From: Salminus brasiliensis
Lineage: Eukaryota; Chordata; Actinopteri; Characiformes; Bryconidae
Direction: 5' to 3'
Length of the DNA stretch: 64,000 nucleotides
NCBI RefSeq assembly: GCF_030463535.1
Contig: NC_132878.1
Location: 86,217,355-86,281,354, forward strand
The notes beneath the pieces are model-generated. The model was not told where the DNA came from. It did no database searches and worked only from the letters and a program-made list of their open reading frames with translations. Of the stretch, positions 1 through 11,557 are shown in pieces (the first letter of the stretch is position 1; the number at the start of each line of letters is the position of its first letter). The translations under genes and the position numbers were made by a program.

Positions 1-670
1 TTCACTATGCTCATAATAGATCTCTGCGCCATGTGGAACAATGTAAAAGCAAATACAATAAAAAATAATGATATAAATAATGCACTTCGTAACAGCACTG
101 TCAACCTTTTTTCAAGATCAAATTGCTTTACTAAAAACTGAGCAAAAAACATTGTTGGCTGTTTGACCATATTCCCCTCATTGAATAGAATGTGTAATGT
201 TGATTATGTTTATTGGGTAGTCATAAAACAACATCATTTTTTGAAAGTTGAGATAAAAAATAAAGTGTATTGCGTGAGGCGACTCTTCAGATATTTACTC
301 TAAGCTACATGGAAAGTTGAGGTAACAAAAAAATATGGGGTTTCATATTCTGTACCCCCTAACAAATCTATTTTTGTTGAATGACAATAAAAACATGACA
401 ATAAAGTGGATCTCTATATCCCCAAAAAGCATGATTAGATTGTTTTACCTTTGGATTGGCATATCTTTAAACCTATTAACCCTTCACGTCCATATTTCCA
501 CCAAAGCTATCATAGTTTTGAATAGCTATGTAGATAGGTAGGACATCATTGTCCACAGTAAGCTTGATGTCAAAGTTTTTTATATTTATAAAATAATAAT
601 ATGTGCTGTAATAATTGCTGGTTCAACTGGTTGACTTGTGTATCCGCTTCCTCAATGGGTCATTTCTGAA
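1..670. other. AT-rich intergenic DNA, nothing recognised
   Basis: Short open frames only, no repeat family or gene recognised. Composition is AT-rich with poly-A runs. Confidence 0.5.
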
Positions 671-674
671 AGAG

Positions 675-895
675 AAAAAAACATTTGCTAAATGAGGATC
701 CAGGAACACAGTTTGACCATTTTCTTGCAGATTGCTTTGACCATTTTTTTGGTTCCATACAGAACCAGAAACAACCAAAAATGACGCAGAGACGTGTGAG
801 TGTGAAGAACCTTTACGTCAAATGTGGTTCTTTCCTTATGGAAACAGAAGTGCTCTTTCTGGAGCATTGCTTTAGGAACCATCTGAGGCTTGGGT
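675..895 (+). mobile_element. Fragment of a palindromic MITE (GAAGAACC family)
   Basis: Contains GTGTGAGTGTGAAGAACCTT and paired GGTTCC/GGAACC blocks, shared with 2233-2455 and 24340-24710. The terminal AATAAAGGTGCT sequences are lost, so this is a decayed copy. Confidence 0.5.
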
Positions 896-1023
896 AGACC
901 TTCATTGTTGAGAGTTGATGTCTTAAATGGAGATTTGAGAGTCGACTTTGAGATCACGTTAGGGGACCAGGTTGAGGAAAACATGGCAACGAAACAACAC
1001 GAGACAGTCAGGCGTGCGTGCGT

Positions 1024-1026
<3 letters not shown>

Positions 1027-1081
<55 letters not shown>
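1027..1081 (+). repeat. (GA)n microsatellite
   Basis: About 27 perfect GA dinucleotides. Confidence 0.97.
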
Positions 1082-1082
<1 letters not shown>

Positions 1083-1139
1083 CCAACCCCCCTCCATCCT
1101 CCTTCCCAGCACCTCCACCGCTACTCTCTTTCTCCGCTG

Positions 1140-1425
1140 GAAAAAAACGGCAAGGAACCCGCGACGCGCAGGGCCGCACATAGCTGATCAATATTCGATT
1201 TAGTTGCTAATTTAGGGCCTTTCTATAGCTGTCATCCCGTGATGTATGAGTCCTAACCCGAGGTCGCCGTGGAAAAGAAGAAGAAGGGGAAAAAGAAAAA
1301 AATCAAACACCAGTCAACTTTTCACTTAACAATAGACCGGCTTGAATATTATTTATGGGCGAAAGCGCCACTTTATGGGTGAATTGCTCCCATCGCTGAA
1401 TGATGAACCGGGCTTGTAGGCCTAA
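1140..1425. promoter_or_regulatory. Candidate conserved non-coding element A
   Basis: No open frame, no repeat match. Mixed composition with intact CpGs and homeodomain-like cores: GATCAATATTCGATTTAG, GTTGCTAATTTAGG, TTGAATATTATTTATGGGC. This look is typical of developmental enhancers, but conservation cannot be tested here. Confidence 0.35.
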
Positions 1426-1435
1426 GTACACAACA

Positions 1436-1436
<1 letters not shown>

Positions 1437-1470
<34 letters not shown>
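1437..1470 (+). repeat. (CA)n microsatellite
   Basis: About 17 CA units. Confidence 0.97.
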
Positions 1471-1472
<2 letters not shown>

Positions 1473-1894
1473 ACGCGGCTGTAAACAGACACACGGCAGC
1501 CAAGACATGTAAACAACAAGCAGCGATGAATGAGGGTATAGAGGATGTGGGGCAGATTAGGGGCTACATTAGGCTAATTTCTCTGACAGAAGTGACCTTA
1601 GCATCACTGCCACGTGTTAGGCTCTATCACCCCCCACCCCCTCATCATGCAAACCAAATAAGAGCAGAGGAATTGATTGCTAAACGCAGGCATAGCCTTC
1701 TGACCCTGACACACAATGAGCAAGTGTGCCAGTGCAAGCATAGGGCAGTGCTAACATGCACATGGCAAGGAACTGGATTTGGTGATTTGCAGGTACTGCT
1801 GTGTTTGCCAATATGCAGAATATACATGTACCTTTAATGCTGATCGTTTTATTAGTTTATTATTTATTAGTAATGAATTATTAATTACTTGTGA

Positions 1895-2075
1895 GTCTTG
1901 GTTCCTCTTAAGGTTTCTACCCCCAGTTCCTGCCAGTTTTTCTTGCCCATGGTAATCTTTGGCTCGCTCACTTTAGGGTTACATGCTTTAGTAGTCTTAT
2001 TTCTGGATCTTTGTGAAGCTATTGTACGACATCAGGTCATAAATGCTATACAAATAAACCTGACTTGACTTAAGG
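1895..2075 (+). repeat. Dispersed retroelement 3' end
   Basis: TTGGTTCCTCTTAAGGTTTC, CCAGTTTTTCTTGCCC, GCTATACAAATAAACCTGAC and a terminal TGACT-like pentamer. Same family as 37350-37570 and, inverted, 5970-6260. Confidence 0.7.
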
Positions 2076-2232
2076 TCCAATATGGCATCCAACGTGTACA
2101 AGGAAAATGTGCATATTTGTGTTTAAAAATTTTGATCCAATATGATACAATTAGCCGTGATCTCTAACTGAAGGTAGTGAAAGTGTACTCTTAAGGTTAC
2201 CACTCCAGAGACAAGTAAGATACCACCCCACA

Positions 2233-2455
2233 TTCTTAAAAATAAAGGTGCTACAAAATAATTTATTGAGCGATGCCTCAGAAGAAAAACAAAGATGTGT
2301 GAGTGTGAAGAACCTTCTTCACCAAGTGAAAGGTTCTCCACACTCCCATGTTCTTCACACCTCTTTCACAAACATTCTTTATAGAACCAAACATTGCTGT
2401 TCAACACCGAAAAAAAACATTTTGCAGCACCTTTATTTTTGAGAGTGCTGTGGCA
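2233..2455 (+). mobile_element. Complete palindromic MITE (AATAAAGGTGCT termini)
   Basis: Begins TTCTTAAAAATAAAGGTGCT and ends GCAGCACCTTTATTTTTGAG, imperfect inverted termini. The interior is itself a fold-back (GAAGAACCTT against AGGTTCT/GTTCTTCAC). Non-autonomous; no transposase frame. Relatives at 24340-24710, 32003-32157, 26190-26360 and 675-895. Confidence 0.75.
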
Positions 2456-2648
2456 TTGTAGCGGTATCTAATGGTTTTTAACAGGTTATCTGTGACTAAC
2501 ATTAGTGGCCTCTAATGGTCATCATTAGGCCAAGGAAGGAAGGAAAACCATCAGCTTTTAAATCATAATGGTCCTATAGTCTTTTTCAGCAGGGTTTTAT
2601 GTAGCTAAATGCTGCTCTGCACCTAACTGTAACCTGAGGAACCAAATC

Positions 2649-2680
2649 TCTTTCTTTCTTTCTTTCTTTCTTTTTTTCTG
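2649..2680 (+). repeat. (TTTC)n microsatellite
   Basis: Seven or so TTTC units followed by a T run. Confidence 0.9.
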
Positions 2681-2939
2681 TCTTCGGTAGTAAATCATTT
2701 TTCTTGTAGGTGGTCAGCTAAATGTCATAATATAACAAATAATCGTATACTTAAAAAAAAAAAAGAAATTTGACATTATTTAACTGAGATGTAAATAATA
2801 GTTCATGATGAATGGGCTGATACAAATACTCTAAAATTGCTTTATCTTTTTTATACTTCCATTAAAAATAATTTTTTTTCTTCCTTTTGTAAAACTGCCA
2901 TTTCGGAGATGATGTTTTTGCTTAGTAAAAACATATTTT

Positions 2940-3270
2940 CTATATGCCCAGCTAACATGTCCATGTGGGGCCTGTATGGGTAAAAGTAGGGTGTATGGAT
3001 ATATGGATGCCCACCAGGGTCAGTGATGGGACCAGGAGGGGTTAAACATGGGCCAGAGTCTGGATTGTACATTGCATATGGGGCCTAGACTCTCCATGTA
3101 AGACGGAGGTGAGCTGTAACAATAGGGCCCATTTGGGAAGCCCAACTAGGTCCCAGTAAAAACACATGTACAAACCCATTCAGAGCTCATACCCACCTGG
3201 AACCCACCTAGCCCACCCATGGGAGCCCCACATGAGCATGTTGACTGGGTGGGTACTATCCTGCGTTACA
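2940..3270. repeat. GC-rich dispersed repeat with CCCA/TGGG blocks
   Basis: Many short GGGCC, CCCAC and TGGG blocks (CATGTCCATGTGGGGCCTG, GGAACCCACCTAGCCCACCC, GAGCATGTTGACTGGGTGGG) in otherwise AT-rich DNA. It resembles a known teleost dispersed repeat rich in TGGG words; only one copy is in the window, so this is tentative. Confidence 0.45.
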
Positions 3271-3829
3271 GTAATCTGCATGTAGTGCAAAAATCTATGA
3301 TGTAGTTTTTAGAAACATCAGTCTTTTCAGACATCTGATTCCACTCATCACTACTTTAAACAATTCTTACTTGGTAGATTCTTCTATAAAGGAGTGTTTT
3401 ACACCAAACCACCCAAATGACTCTTGATGACTAAAGAAATTACTTGTTTACATTGTAAGCATTTAACTATGCAGACTTTTAGGGAAAGTGGTGGAATTCA
3501 TCTTTATTAGTTTCTATTTATTTGCTCTCTATTAAACATTACATACAAACGTACACTGCCACGTCACAAGGTTGTATTCTCGTTGTTGTGGGGTATTTTG
3601 GCAAACTTCATACTATTTATTATTTCTTTATTTTTTCCCCCAAAATAAAAAACTGCATATTCATTATTAGAACTGAACAAATTTCCACAGGAAGTCACAG
3701 CAGCCATTCCGTTCTTTCTGGGGGCATTTATGGGGACGTGAGTTTCCCACAAAGGCCTAAATACATGGACACACACATACACACACGAGCACAGACAAGC
3801 GCAAGCTTACACACACACACACTGCTTTA

Positions 3830-4425
3830 TTTCGCTTATTTCGCCCCTAATGTCTTCCCGATCGATCACTGTTCTCAGGATGTTATCAATAATTTGAAAG
3901 CTTGATTAACTTCAGCGTTTCCATAACAATCCTCCACGTTCATACTCTCTCGAATTTTAATTAACACTTGCTTAATTAGTTCGAGATCGTTTAGGACTAA
4001 GATGCTTTATGGGGGGAGGGGGTGTAGAGAGGGTGGAGAGGTGTGGGGGGTATTACCATAAAATCCTCGGCTGATAAATTGATAAATTATCAGGAAAGAA
4101 ATGCTGTAGGAATTTTCTTAGCGGAACGAATCATAAACAGACATCCATCAAGAGAAACAGCTCAAGACAATGTAGACTATAATAAAGAATAGCCTGTTAT
4201 TTCATTATTTCAGGCCTTTACATTTCATGAACAGAAATGATTAGGACACAGTCACAGGACGTCATTTTTCTCCTCTAGATAGAAATTAATATCTAATCAG
4301 CCAAGCACAGATCATTAAGAGATGGCTAGAGAGTATTAGTGCCCACTGTTACTATTGCAAATATATAGCTGTCTATTATTATTGCAGCTGAAGCACTATA
4401 GAGGCCTTCCCATTACACTGACAGT
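3830..4425. promoter_or_regulatory. Candidate conserved non-coding element B
   Basis: About 600 bp free of repeats and frames, dense in TAAT/ATTA and ATAAA cores: TTTGAAAGCTTGATTAACTT, TTTTAATTAACACTTGC, TTAATTAGTTCGAG. A perfect 7-base inverted pair CTGATAA/TTATCAG sits at 4071-4093. Looks like a developmental enhancer; unproven. Confidence 0.4.
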
Positions 4426-5057
4426 GTGTGTGGGCTAAGGTAGGCAAAGCCTGAGGCCTTCCTGAGACGAGACTGAGCCTAAATGGTCAAACTGCTATTG
4501 GATTTGAATTGCTATTAAACCTTCTTGCACATGCATCTTAATTGTAGTGCACATGACATCACCTAGATGTCTCCGACTATGCTCTAATGGACATAGAGAC
4601 CTGCTTGGTGTGTAATTGGGTGCTCAAGCGAATCAATGCCACAGTGTGGCTTTCGCACAGAGGGACTGAACATGGACACTGCTGTAATGAATGTTCACTC
4701 ATATGAAAACACTTTTACTTAGCTGTCATTAGACAAAAGCTTTGAAAGTAGATCACTTGGGGCATTGCAGGAATTTAAGGATGATGATAGTAAATATTTC
4801 ATATTGTTTCTGTCAGACATCGTCTAATCTCTATTTTCCATATTTCTTGGTAAATGCAACAATAGAAATGCTTCAAAATAACTTGGACTATTTTTTGTTC
4901 CTCAGCTCCCCCTTCAGTTGTGGAGTGTAATTCACTTTTACTCCACTGCTCTAAATTCAGCTGTATACAAGCCAAGAGATATAGAATCGACATCTGAAGT
5001 GAAAGAAGCATGTGGACTGAGCAGGTAGTGTAATATCTATATCTATGTAAAATAGAG
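4426..5057. other. Intergenic DNA, nothing recognised
   Basis: No gene, RNA or repeat family seen. Two short open frames overlap on opposite strands and have no recognisable content. Confidence 0.4.
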
Positions 5058-5059
5058 TA

Positions 5060-5968
5060 ATATCAAATCAAATCTAATAACTTTTATTATCACATCACAT
5101 TACACAGGTGTAAAGGTGAGTGAAAAACTTCGTCCCTCACAGTAGAACAATAGAAATACTGAATATTTACATATTAATGTATAATATACATACACACAAA
5201 TAAACATACTCTCTATTTACAAAATTGCACTGGTAAAAGTAGTTAGTGTACAGATTTTTTTATAATTTTGAATTTTTACATTATTTATGAACGGCACTGG
5301 ATGGGTGTAAGTTCAGGTGTAGTGTGGGTGGGGGAAAGTCTTTGTGGGTGCAGTGTGACTGTGCATAGGGGTCCCAGTAGTAAGTGCAGGGTACAGAGTG
5401 TGTTTGTATGGGGAGGAGGTGTGATGATACAGATGCGGTCCACAGTCCACAAGCTATTGTTCATTCAGCAAGCCTAACTTGCTTGAGGATAGCAGCTGTC
5501 TCTGAACCGACTGGTTCTGGTCTTCAAGCTTCTGTACCTCCTGCCGCTGGGCAGCTGTGAAAACAGGCAGTGGTTTGGGTGGGTGGAGTCCTTAATAATC
5601 CTCTTCATCAGACAGCGGCTGGTGTACAAATCTAGAAGGTTTGCATCTGAATTCCCATGGTGCGCTGGGCTGTGCGCACCACCCTCTGCAGAGCTTTCCG
5701 CTCCTGAGCTGTGCAGTTCCCGTACCAGGTGGTGATACAGCACCCATACAAGCCCCTGATTGTCGTGTCATTGGCAAATTAAATGATGACATTGAAGCTG
5801 TGTCTGGCTGTGCAGTCATAAGTGTAGAGGGAGTACAGGAGCGGGCTGAGCACACAACCCTGGGGGGTTCTGGTGTTGAGGGTCAGAGAGGAGGGTGTGA
5901 TGCTGCCCATCGTTACCACCTGCTGTCGGCCTGTCAAGAAGTTTAGGATCCAGCTGCACAGAGAGCAG
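5060..5968 (-). mobile_element. LINE fragment with reverse transcriptase, internally deleted
   Basis: Minus strand. 5969-5770 encodes a reverse-transcriptase piece with WILNFLTGR and [19 protein letters not shown]. It runs straight into a C-terminal LINE segment (GLYGCCITTWYGNCTA, then ERKALQRVVRTAQRT) and then KDSTHPNHCLF and SGRRYRSL at 5610-5500, so the part in between is deleted and stops are present. The 3' UTR-like end at 5060-5140 reads as CTTTTATTATCACATCACAT on the plus strand. It resembles CR1/Rex1-type fish LINEs. Dead copy. Confidence 0.8.
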
Positions 5969-5969
5969 T

Positions 5970-7400
5970 TCAAGTCAAGTCAAGTCAAGTCAAATTTATG
6001 TGTATAGCGCTTTTTACAACTGTTGTTGTCACAAAGCAGCTTTACATAATTAGTAATTAGTAAAAGAAAGAGACAGAAAAGAAATTACGTAAAAAGACAT
6101 GAAGGATCAAAGACCCCCAGTGAGCAAGTCAACGGCGACAGTGGCAAGGAAAAACTCCCTCAGAGCTGGAGGAAGAAACCTTGGGAGGAACCAAGACTCA
6201 CAAGGGGGAGCGACCCATCCTCCACTGGTCAGAACTATTTAAACAATTATTGATAAAAGTTACCAAACCATCTATACTGTTGAACTGCTCTGATCATAAT
6301 CATAATGTATTAATCATGGTGTAGATAGTTAATAGTGGTGATATTAATAGTGGCAGATAGTTAAGAGTCCATTTAGATTTTAGCATGGTCATTAGACAGG
6401 TAGCAGTGGTAGGAGGGTGTGCTGCTGGTCTGGTCAGTTATGGGTGGTGGTGGGTGGGGGCCGGACTGGTAGGTGGCAGCTGGTCTGACGTAGGTAGAGG
6501 GGACCTCAGCGGGCAATCCTTCAGCAGGTCGGGCTGGGTGACCATTTACTCTGAGAAGGTAAAAAGACAGAGTTAGTTCTGAGAGGATTTTATGGAGAGC
6601 AGAGAATGTTGAGCAGTATCAGAGTGTGTCTGACGACTCCGGCAGGTCTGGCTGTAACAGCCTTATTAAAAGGAGAGAGCCAGAAGGTAACACAGACACG
6701 GGAGCACCCTGAAACGCTAGCGTCCGTCTGCTCCACCACCCACAAACCTGAGTGATCGCGTGCAAGCAGCAAGACGACAGCTCCAGCATCTCAGTGTACT
6801 ACAATTCCCTGTGTCTGCGCCCTGGACCTGCAACCTTTATCTAAGGGGAAACATTAATTACCAAAAGCTAAACTACACAGATGGATTTTCAGCGTAGATT
6901 TAAAGACTGAGACTGTGTCTGAGTCCCAAACATTATCTGGAAATTTATTCCAGAGTTGGGGGGCTTTATAAGAAAAGGCTCTTCCCCCTGCTGAATTTTG
7001 GGAACGAGTCCAGCACCCTGAGATCTAAGTAATCTTGATGGTTTGTAATATGTAATAAGATCCCGCAGGTACTCAGGAGCGAGGCCATGTAGGGCTTCAT
7101 ATGTTAATAGAAGAATTTTGTGTTTAATATGGAATTTAACTGGGAGCCAATGAAGTGCTGATAGAACTGGACTGATATGGTCAAATTTTCTAGTTTTAGT
7201 AAGGACCCTGGCTGCAGGAACTCCAAGAACTCCAAGAACTCCATATAGTGTAGTCTGTTCTCCCTATTACAAGTCAGTGTATCTTTAATGTGATTTTCAA
7301 GGTGTTTATTTAAAGTATACCATGTTATTTGGTCTGGAGTGGCATGGCTTTTGGGGTGTGAGGGGTAAAGCTGCAGTACTGGGTCATCATTCAAAAGGTC
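5970..7400 (-). mobile_element. Large retroelement 3' portion with (CAAGT)n tail, inserted next to the LINE
   Basis: Begins with CAAGT pentamers at 5970-5990, then CAAATTTATGTGTATAGCGC and GGAAAAACTCCCTCAGAGCT, the reverse of the family at 1895-2075 and 37350-37570. It continues with AAGACTGAGACTGTGTCTGA, GGGGCTTTATAAGAAAAGGC and GAGGCCATGTAGGGCTTCAT, segments I associate with one long fish retroelement. It abuts the LINE reverse-transcriptase sequence exactly, suggesting insertion into it. No intact frame. Confidence 0.65.
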
Positions 7401-7449
7401 AGGGGAGGAGAAACTGATGAGGCAACTGATGAGTAGTCTAGTAGTGGGT

Positions 7450-7600
7450 GACTTGCACTACACTATATGGACTACACTATATTCACTATAAAACTATACA
7501 CTGTATAATACACTATAAACACTACACTATGAATACTATACAGTGTATACTACACTATAAACACAATACAGTATATACTATACTATATACACTTCAGTTT
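7450..7600 (+). repeat. Diverged tandem repeat, ACACTATA unit
   Basis: Irregular repeats of CACTATAAACACTACACTAT and ACAGTATATAC. Short AT-rich tandem array. Confidence 0.75.
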
Positions 7601-7659
7601 CAGTTCAGTTTCAGGACATTGCTCATTCATTGTTTCTTCTGAATTTAAGAGTGTTATAA

Positions 7660-7860
7660 CGTTTATCCTGCTGTTGTTGGAGTAACTGTCTGTACTTTTC
7701 AGGGAATGCTTTCTACTAGATTTAATTCCATTAAGCAACAAAAGCATTAGTGAGGTCAGAGTCTTGGATGATCACCACCTCACCTCATCCCCAACTCTCC
7801 AACTCATCCAAAAGAGTCCACAAACATTTGGACACATCGTTAACCTGATGAGTAGGTTTT
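7660..7860 (+). mobile_element. Deleted copy of the GTGGACACC MITE
   Basis: Shares TTGTTGGAGTAACTGTCTGTAC, TTAGTGAGGTCAGAGTCTTGGATGATCACCACC (given here only as two blocks of a longer match) and a CCACAAACATTTGGACACA end with 11558-12048, but lacks the middle third. Confidence 0.65.
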
Positions 7861-8744
7861 ATAAACTATAAAGAAAGTAATAGGCTCCTTTATGGTATTA
7901 TTCAAAAGGACCCTTTCTTTTTGCAGGTTTCCAGTCTCAAATTAAGTGAGGCTGGTTACAGTGCCTTGTTTACAAAAGGCCTTCGTCTTCTGTGATCCTT
8001 TGAGGTGGGCACCTGGCTTCAGATTTTATTTATGTTTACTTATTTGCACAGGACAGGCTTTAGCAACCAGATAGGGTCCTTAACCTATTTGTATAATGAC
8101 CTGTAGAGGTTAACCTCTCAGTCAGTAAAAGAGGGAAAAATCTATTTGGCTTCCTAATAGTCACATAGACACAGAAAAAACTGCAGCACATCCCACAGGT
8201 TCTAACAGCCAGAGTATTACGCTTTACATCTTTATCACTGCTTATTTGCACATTGTAAGCATCATGCCAGCTTTATTATGGGAAATTGTGATTTATTCAC
8301 AAAAATGCTGGCTTAAAAACAACCTAATCTGATTCATTTCTGCAACCTAGCACTCGTTTATTATATAACAAAACACACACCGGGTTAATCTGACCCTGCA
8401 GTGCTGCGTTATATAAAGAACCCAACAGGCTGGATCGCAAGAGTTAGTGAAAAGTTGTGGTTACTTTGACCCAGCATTGGGTTATGTTGGATTGTTTTTT
8501 ATTTTTTGAATTTAACATATATTACTGTTTTTCTTTACTTATTAAAATAAGGTACTTGTCTAACAGGCCAGTAAAACACTGTTCAGTAGAATAAGATCTT
8601 CATTTACATTTAAGCTACTTCTCAGCTACAGAGATTCTGTAGATTCTGGGAAAATAAACAAAATAATTTAGAAAAAAAACATGAAGCATTTTACACACAT
8701 ACATAAAAAATAATCATTTAAAGACTAATCAGGTTTGATCTAAC
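7861..8744. other. Intergenic DNA, nothing recognised
   Basis: AT-rich, no gene or repeat family recognised. Confidence 0.4.
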
Positions 8745-9130
8745 TAGCTATGTTACAAAAATAACTCGGTGGGCAGGCCAATGTAAGCCAATTAGAATGA
8801 CATTATTATTACATGGATAATGTTAATATCTTTTAATATCAAATAACTTGTTTAGTATGTTTAGCCAATGAGTTCAATGAGTAATTCAATGAGTAAATGA
8901 GTAACTACCAGCTAGTAAGTCTAGTAAGACAATGGAAACATTAAAACTTCATAGTGAGCTATATAATATGATAATAAGATAATCCTATCAGTTGCACATC
9001 AACAACTAGAAACAACAACAATTTATAATAATACAATACAATATAATAATGTTAATTATAACACTCTGTACTAATAAGCTTCCTCTGGTGTTGTTAATTA
9101 CAGCATCTTCAGGTGCAATCAATTCATGCT
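8745..9130 (+). repeat. Unclassified AT-rich dispersed repeat, copy 1
   Basis: Shares AGTAAGACAATGGAAACA, TTAATAGTGAGCTA-type and CAGGTGC blocks with 22290-22620. The family is unknown. Confidence 0.5.
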
Positions 9131-9164
9131 GATAAGTATCCCATTGACTAGGTTGTTGCTGTGA

Positions 9165-9625
9165 CTGTGGCTACGCTCACATTACCAGGCTGAAGTGACT
9201 CAAATCTGGGTTTTTAGGCTGGAACTGTGAGACAGATTAGATTTTTTAGGGCTGTGTGGACAAATGCAATGTTTTCAATCAGATTTCAGTCACTTTTATA
9301 TGTGGTCCAAGATAACATATATCCGATTTGTAGCCTTGTGGCATCAATGTGAACAGACAGATCAGATTTCATGCACATTTTTGCCTGTATGCATGTGATT
9401 AGTGCTGTCGTCATCAACACTGTGAACAGCTGGAAAGCTGTGACAAAAAAGTTTGCATTTCAATGTGCACATGGGTGTCATTTCAGAGACAGATTTGTTC
9501 ACATTGCAGACAGATACAGCACATTTACGTTCATGAATGTGGACCGTCAAGGTAGCCATATCCGATCTGAGTAAAAAAGTGAAATTGATTAATGAGGTTT
9601 GTAATGTGAACAAGACGATAACCTA
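9165..9625. mobile_element. Fold-back DNA transposon remnant, hAT-like
   Basis: GCTCACATTACCAGGCTGAA at one side against TTGTAATGTGAACAAG at the other, with internal TTCACATTG/CAATGTGAAC pairs and repeated ATCCGAT(TT/CT) words. This pattern is usual for non-autonomous hAT-type elements in fish. Confidence 0.55.
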
Positions 9626-9739
9626 TGTAGCACTGTGGAAATAACCCAGCAAAATGTCCCAAAAGACTACATCCAGCATTTAGATAGAAAAAAGAATCCA
9701 GCAGTTCTTAGTTTGTACTATAAAATATTTTTCTCTTTA

Positions 9740-9890
9740 CATATCCCAGCTTGAGAAGCAGGGGTCAGAGTGCAGGGTCAGCCATGCTATAGCACCCCTG
9801 GTGCAGAGAGTGTTAAGGGCCTTGCTCAAGGGCCTGACAGTAGCAGCGTAGTGATTGCAGATATCAAACCCACAACTCAGTGATTAATCT
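9740..9890 (-). mobile_element. tRNA-type SINE fragment, minus orientation
   Basis: AGCTTGAGAAGCAGGGGTCAG, GTCAGCCATGCTATAGCACC and TTGCTCAAGGGCCTGACAGT are the reverse complement of blocks in the SINE at 29513-29745. Confidence 0.7.
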
Positions 9891-10394
9891 ATATGTTTGC
9901 AAAAGCAAACCCCTAAATCACAAGCATGCTACGTTTGCTTACACTTTGCAGCACTGCTTTCAAAATGTACACAAACACATACATTTTAGTATTTAACTGA
10001 TTTTCAACTGTAAACATCCTTATCAATGATGAAAGGAAATGGTAACCACTCCAAAAATCACATATGTAAATAAAAGGAAAAGTTCAAATCAAACATAGAC
10101 GTCTTTAGAAACAATATAGTTAAAACATAAATACTTCGAAAGAAAACAGTGTGGATTTATTGGGCCTCAGTATTCCATCTGTGGACTACAGAGGCCAAAT
10201 GACATAATCTACATCACATGCAATACTGTATCTACCCTGATCAAACAGCTTGGAACTACAATGGATTTCAACCATTAAAATAATATTTTTTACTTTCTAC
10301 TTTTATTCTTAACAGCATTACGATGTTACACTTGTAATCATTCCTTGACTTACTAGAACATACAAGAGTAATATACAGGAGATTCATTCCTTTA

Positions 10395-10715
10395 CATTCT
10401 CCTGCACTGATTACTGTAACTCACTTCAGTACATTCAAAAATCAGCACACATCATTCTCATTCTCAAGGTGCTGCACTGGCTACCAGTAACATCTCGTAT
10501 TAAGTTTAAGATTCTGCTCACTACCTTCAACACCCTTCATAGTCTAACCCCTGTTTATTTTAGAGAGCTCCTCCACCCTTACAGTCCCCCTTGCACCCTC
10601 AGGTCTTCAGGACAGCAGCTTATTCACTGTCCTCTACTCTACACTCTACCAGCAGCAGATCATTTAGTGCTGTGGCACCAAGTCTCTCCAGGACTGGACT
10701 ACTGTCTTTTCCTCT
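10395..10715 (+). mobile_element. LINE ORF2 C-terminal fragment
   Basis: Encodes LHWLPVTSRIKFKILLTTF...LTPVYFRELLHPYSPP...LRSSGQ, the conserved region after the reverse transcriptase in several fish LINEs. Only about 80 codons remain open; no reverse transcriptase upstream. Confidence 0.8.
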
Positions 10716-11139
10716 AATAATAATAATTATAATAGGACAAAAATATAGTCAAATTAATGTTTTTTTTATTAATGGTGCAGTTCATTGCATACTTGATAAA
10801 CAATACTTTACTGTTGAGAAATATACCATGGTTGCTCTTTACATATAACAGCAGGTATAAATGTTCAAGGCTTTGCTACCTGAAGCTAACTAGATAGATT
10901 GTTGTGTTTGCCCATAGAAAACCATAGACTGGTTGCAGGTGTACCTTAGAGCACACGTGAGATGTACTTTTTAAACACTTCACCAATACAGTAATCAGTA
11001 TTCAATAAAAGTATTTAGAAATACAGTACAGTATGTGTACTGTATGTGTATAGCTTACCATACAAATACTTACTTGAATGGATACTATAAAAAAAAAAAC
11101 GTCTGCATTGAGACGTTGCAAACCTCACCAGAGCCTAAT

Positions 11140-11400
11140 TTACCACTACATGAGCTGAATTAATACAGGTGATATTATGTGTGGTCTGTGGTTAATAATG
11201 GTTACACACTCGAGCATGTCAAAACTTAGTGTTTGATTACAGCCTGACTCTGTGTAATCCCTTTACGTCTCCTTCTAATGCTGCGCGGAACAGATGCTAG
11301 CATAATTGAATGTTAATGAGAGGAGGACAGAGAGAAGAGAAGGGGAGGGGTGGGGCAGTCACAGAGATGGTCTGTTGAAACTGACTTGACCTGGGCCACA
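11140..11400. promoter_or_regulatory. Candidate conserved non-coding element C
   Basis: Repeat-free, frame-free, with GAGCTGAATTAATACAGGTG, TGGTTAATAATGGTTAC, ATAATTGAATGTTAATGAGAG and a CpG-bearing GCTGCGCGGAACAG. Followed by a TG microsatellite. Enhancer-like appearance only. Confidence 0.35.
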
Positions 11401-11436
11401 CATCTCACGGTTGAGGAAGGCTGACATTATTATTTT

Positions 11437-11461
11437 TGTGTGTGTGTGTGTGTGTGTGTGT
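11437..11461 (+). repeat. (TG)n microsatellite
   Basis: Twelve TG units. Confidence 0.95.
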
Positions 11462-11557
11462 TTCATCTACAGGATTAATAACCTCTTGTAAAGAGTTCCT
11501 TAATGATTAAAAAGGGTTCTATATAGCATCTAGACAGGTTCTGCTACTGTCATAAAC

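Noticed and set aside
688..1191. 167-codon minus frame
   Set aside because: Its middle is the GA microsatellite and the rest is MITE debris.
1400..1837. 145-codon frame with Thr-His run
   Set aside because: Produced by the CA microsatellite.
5641..5946. 101-codon plus frame
   Set aside because: Antisense of the LINE fragment.
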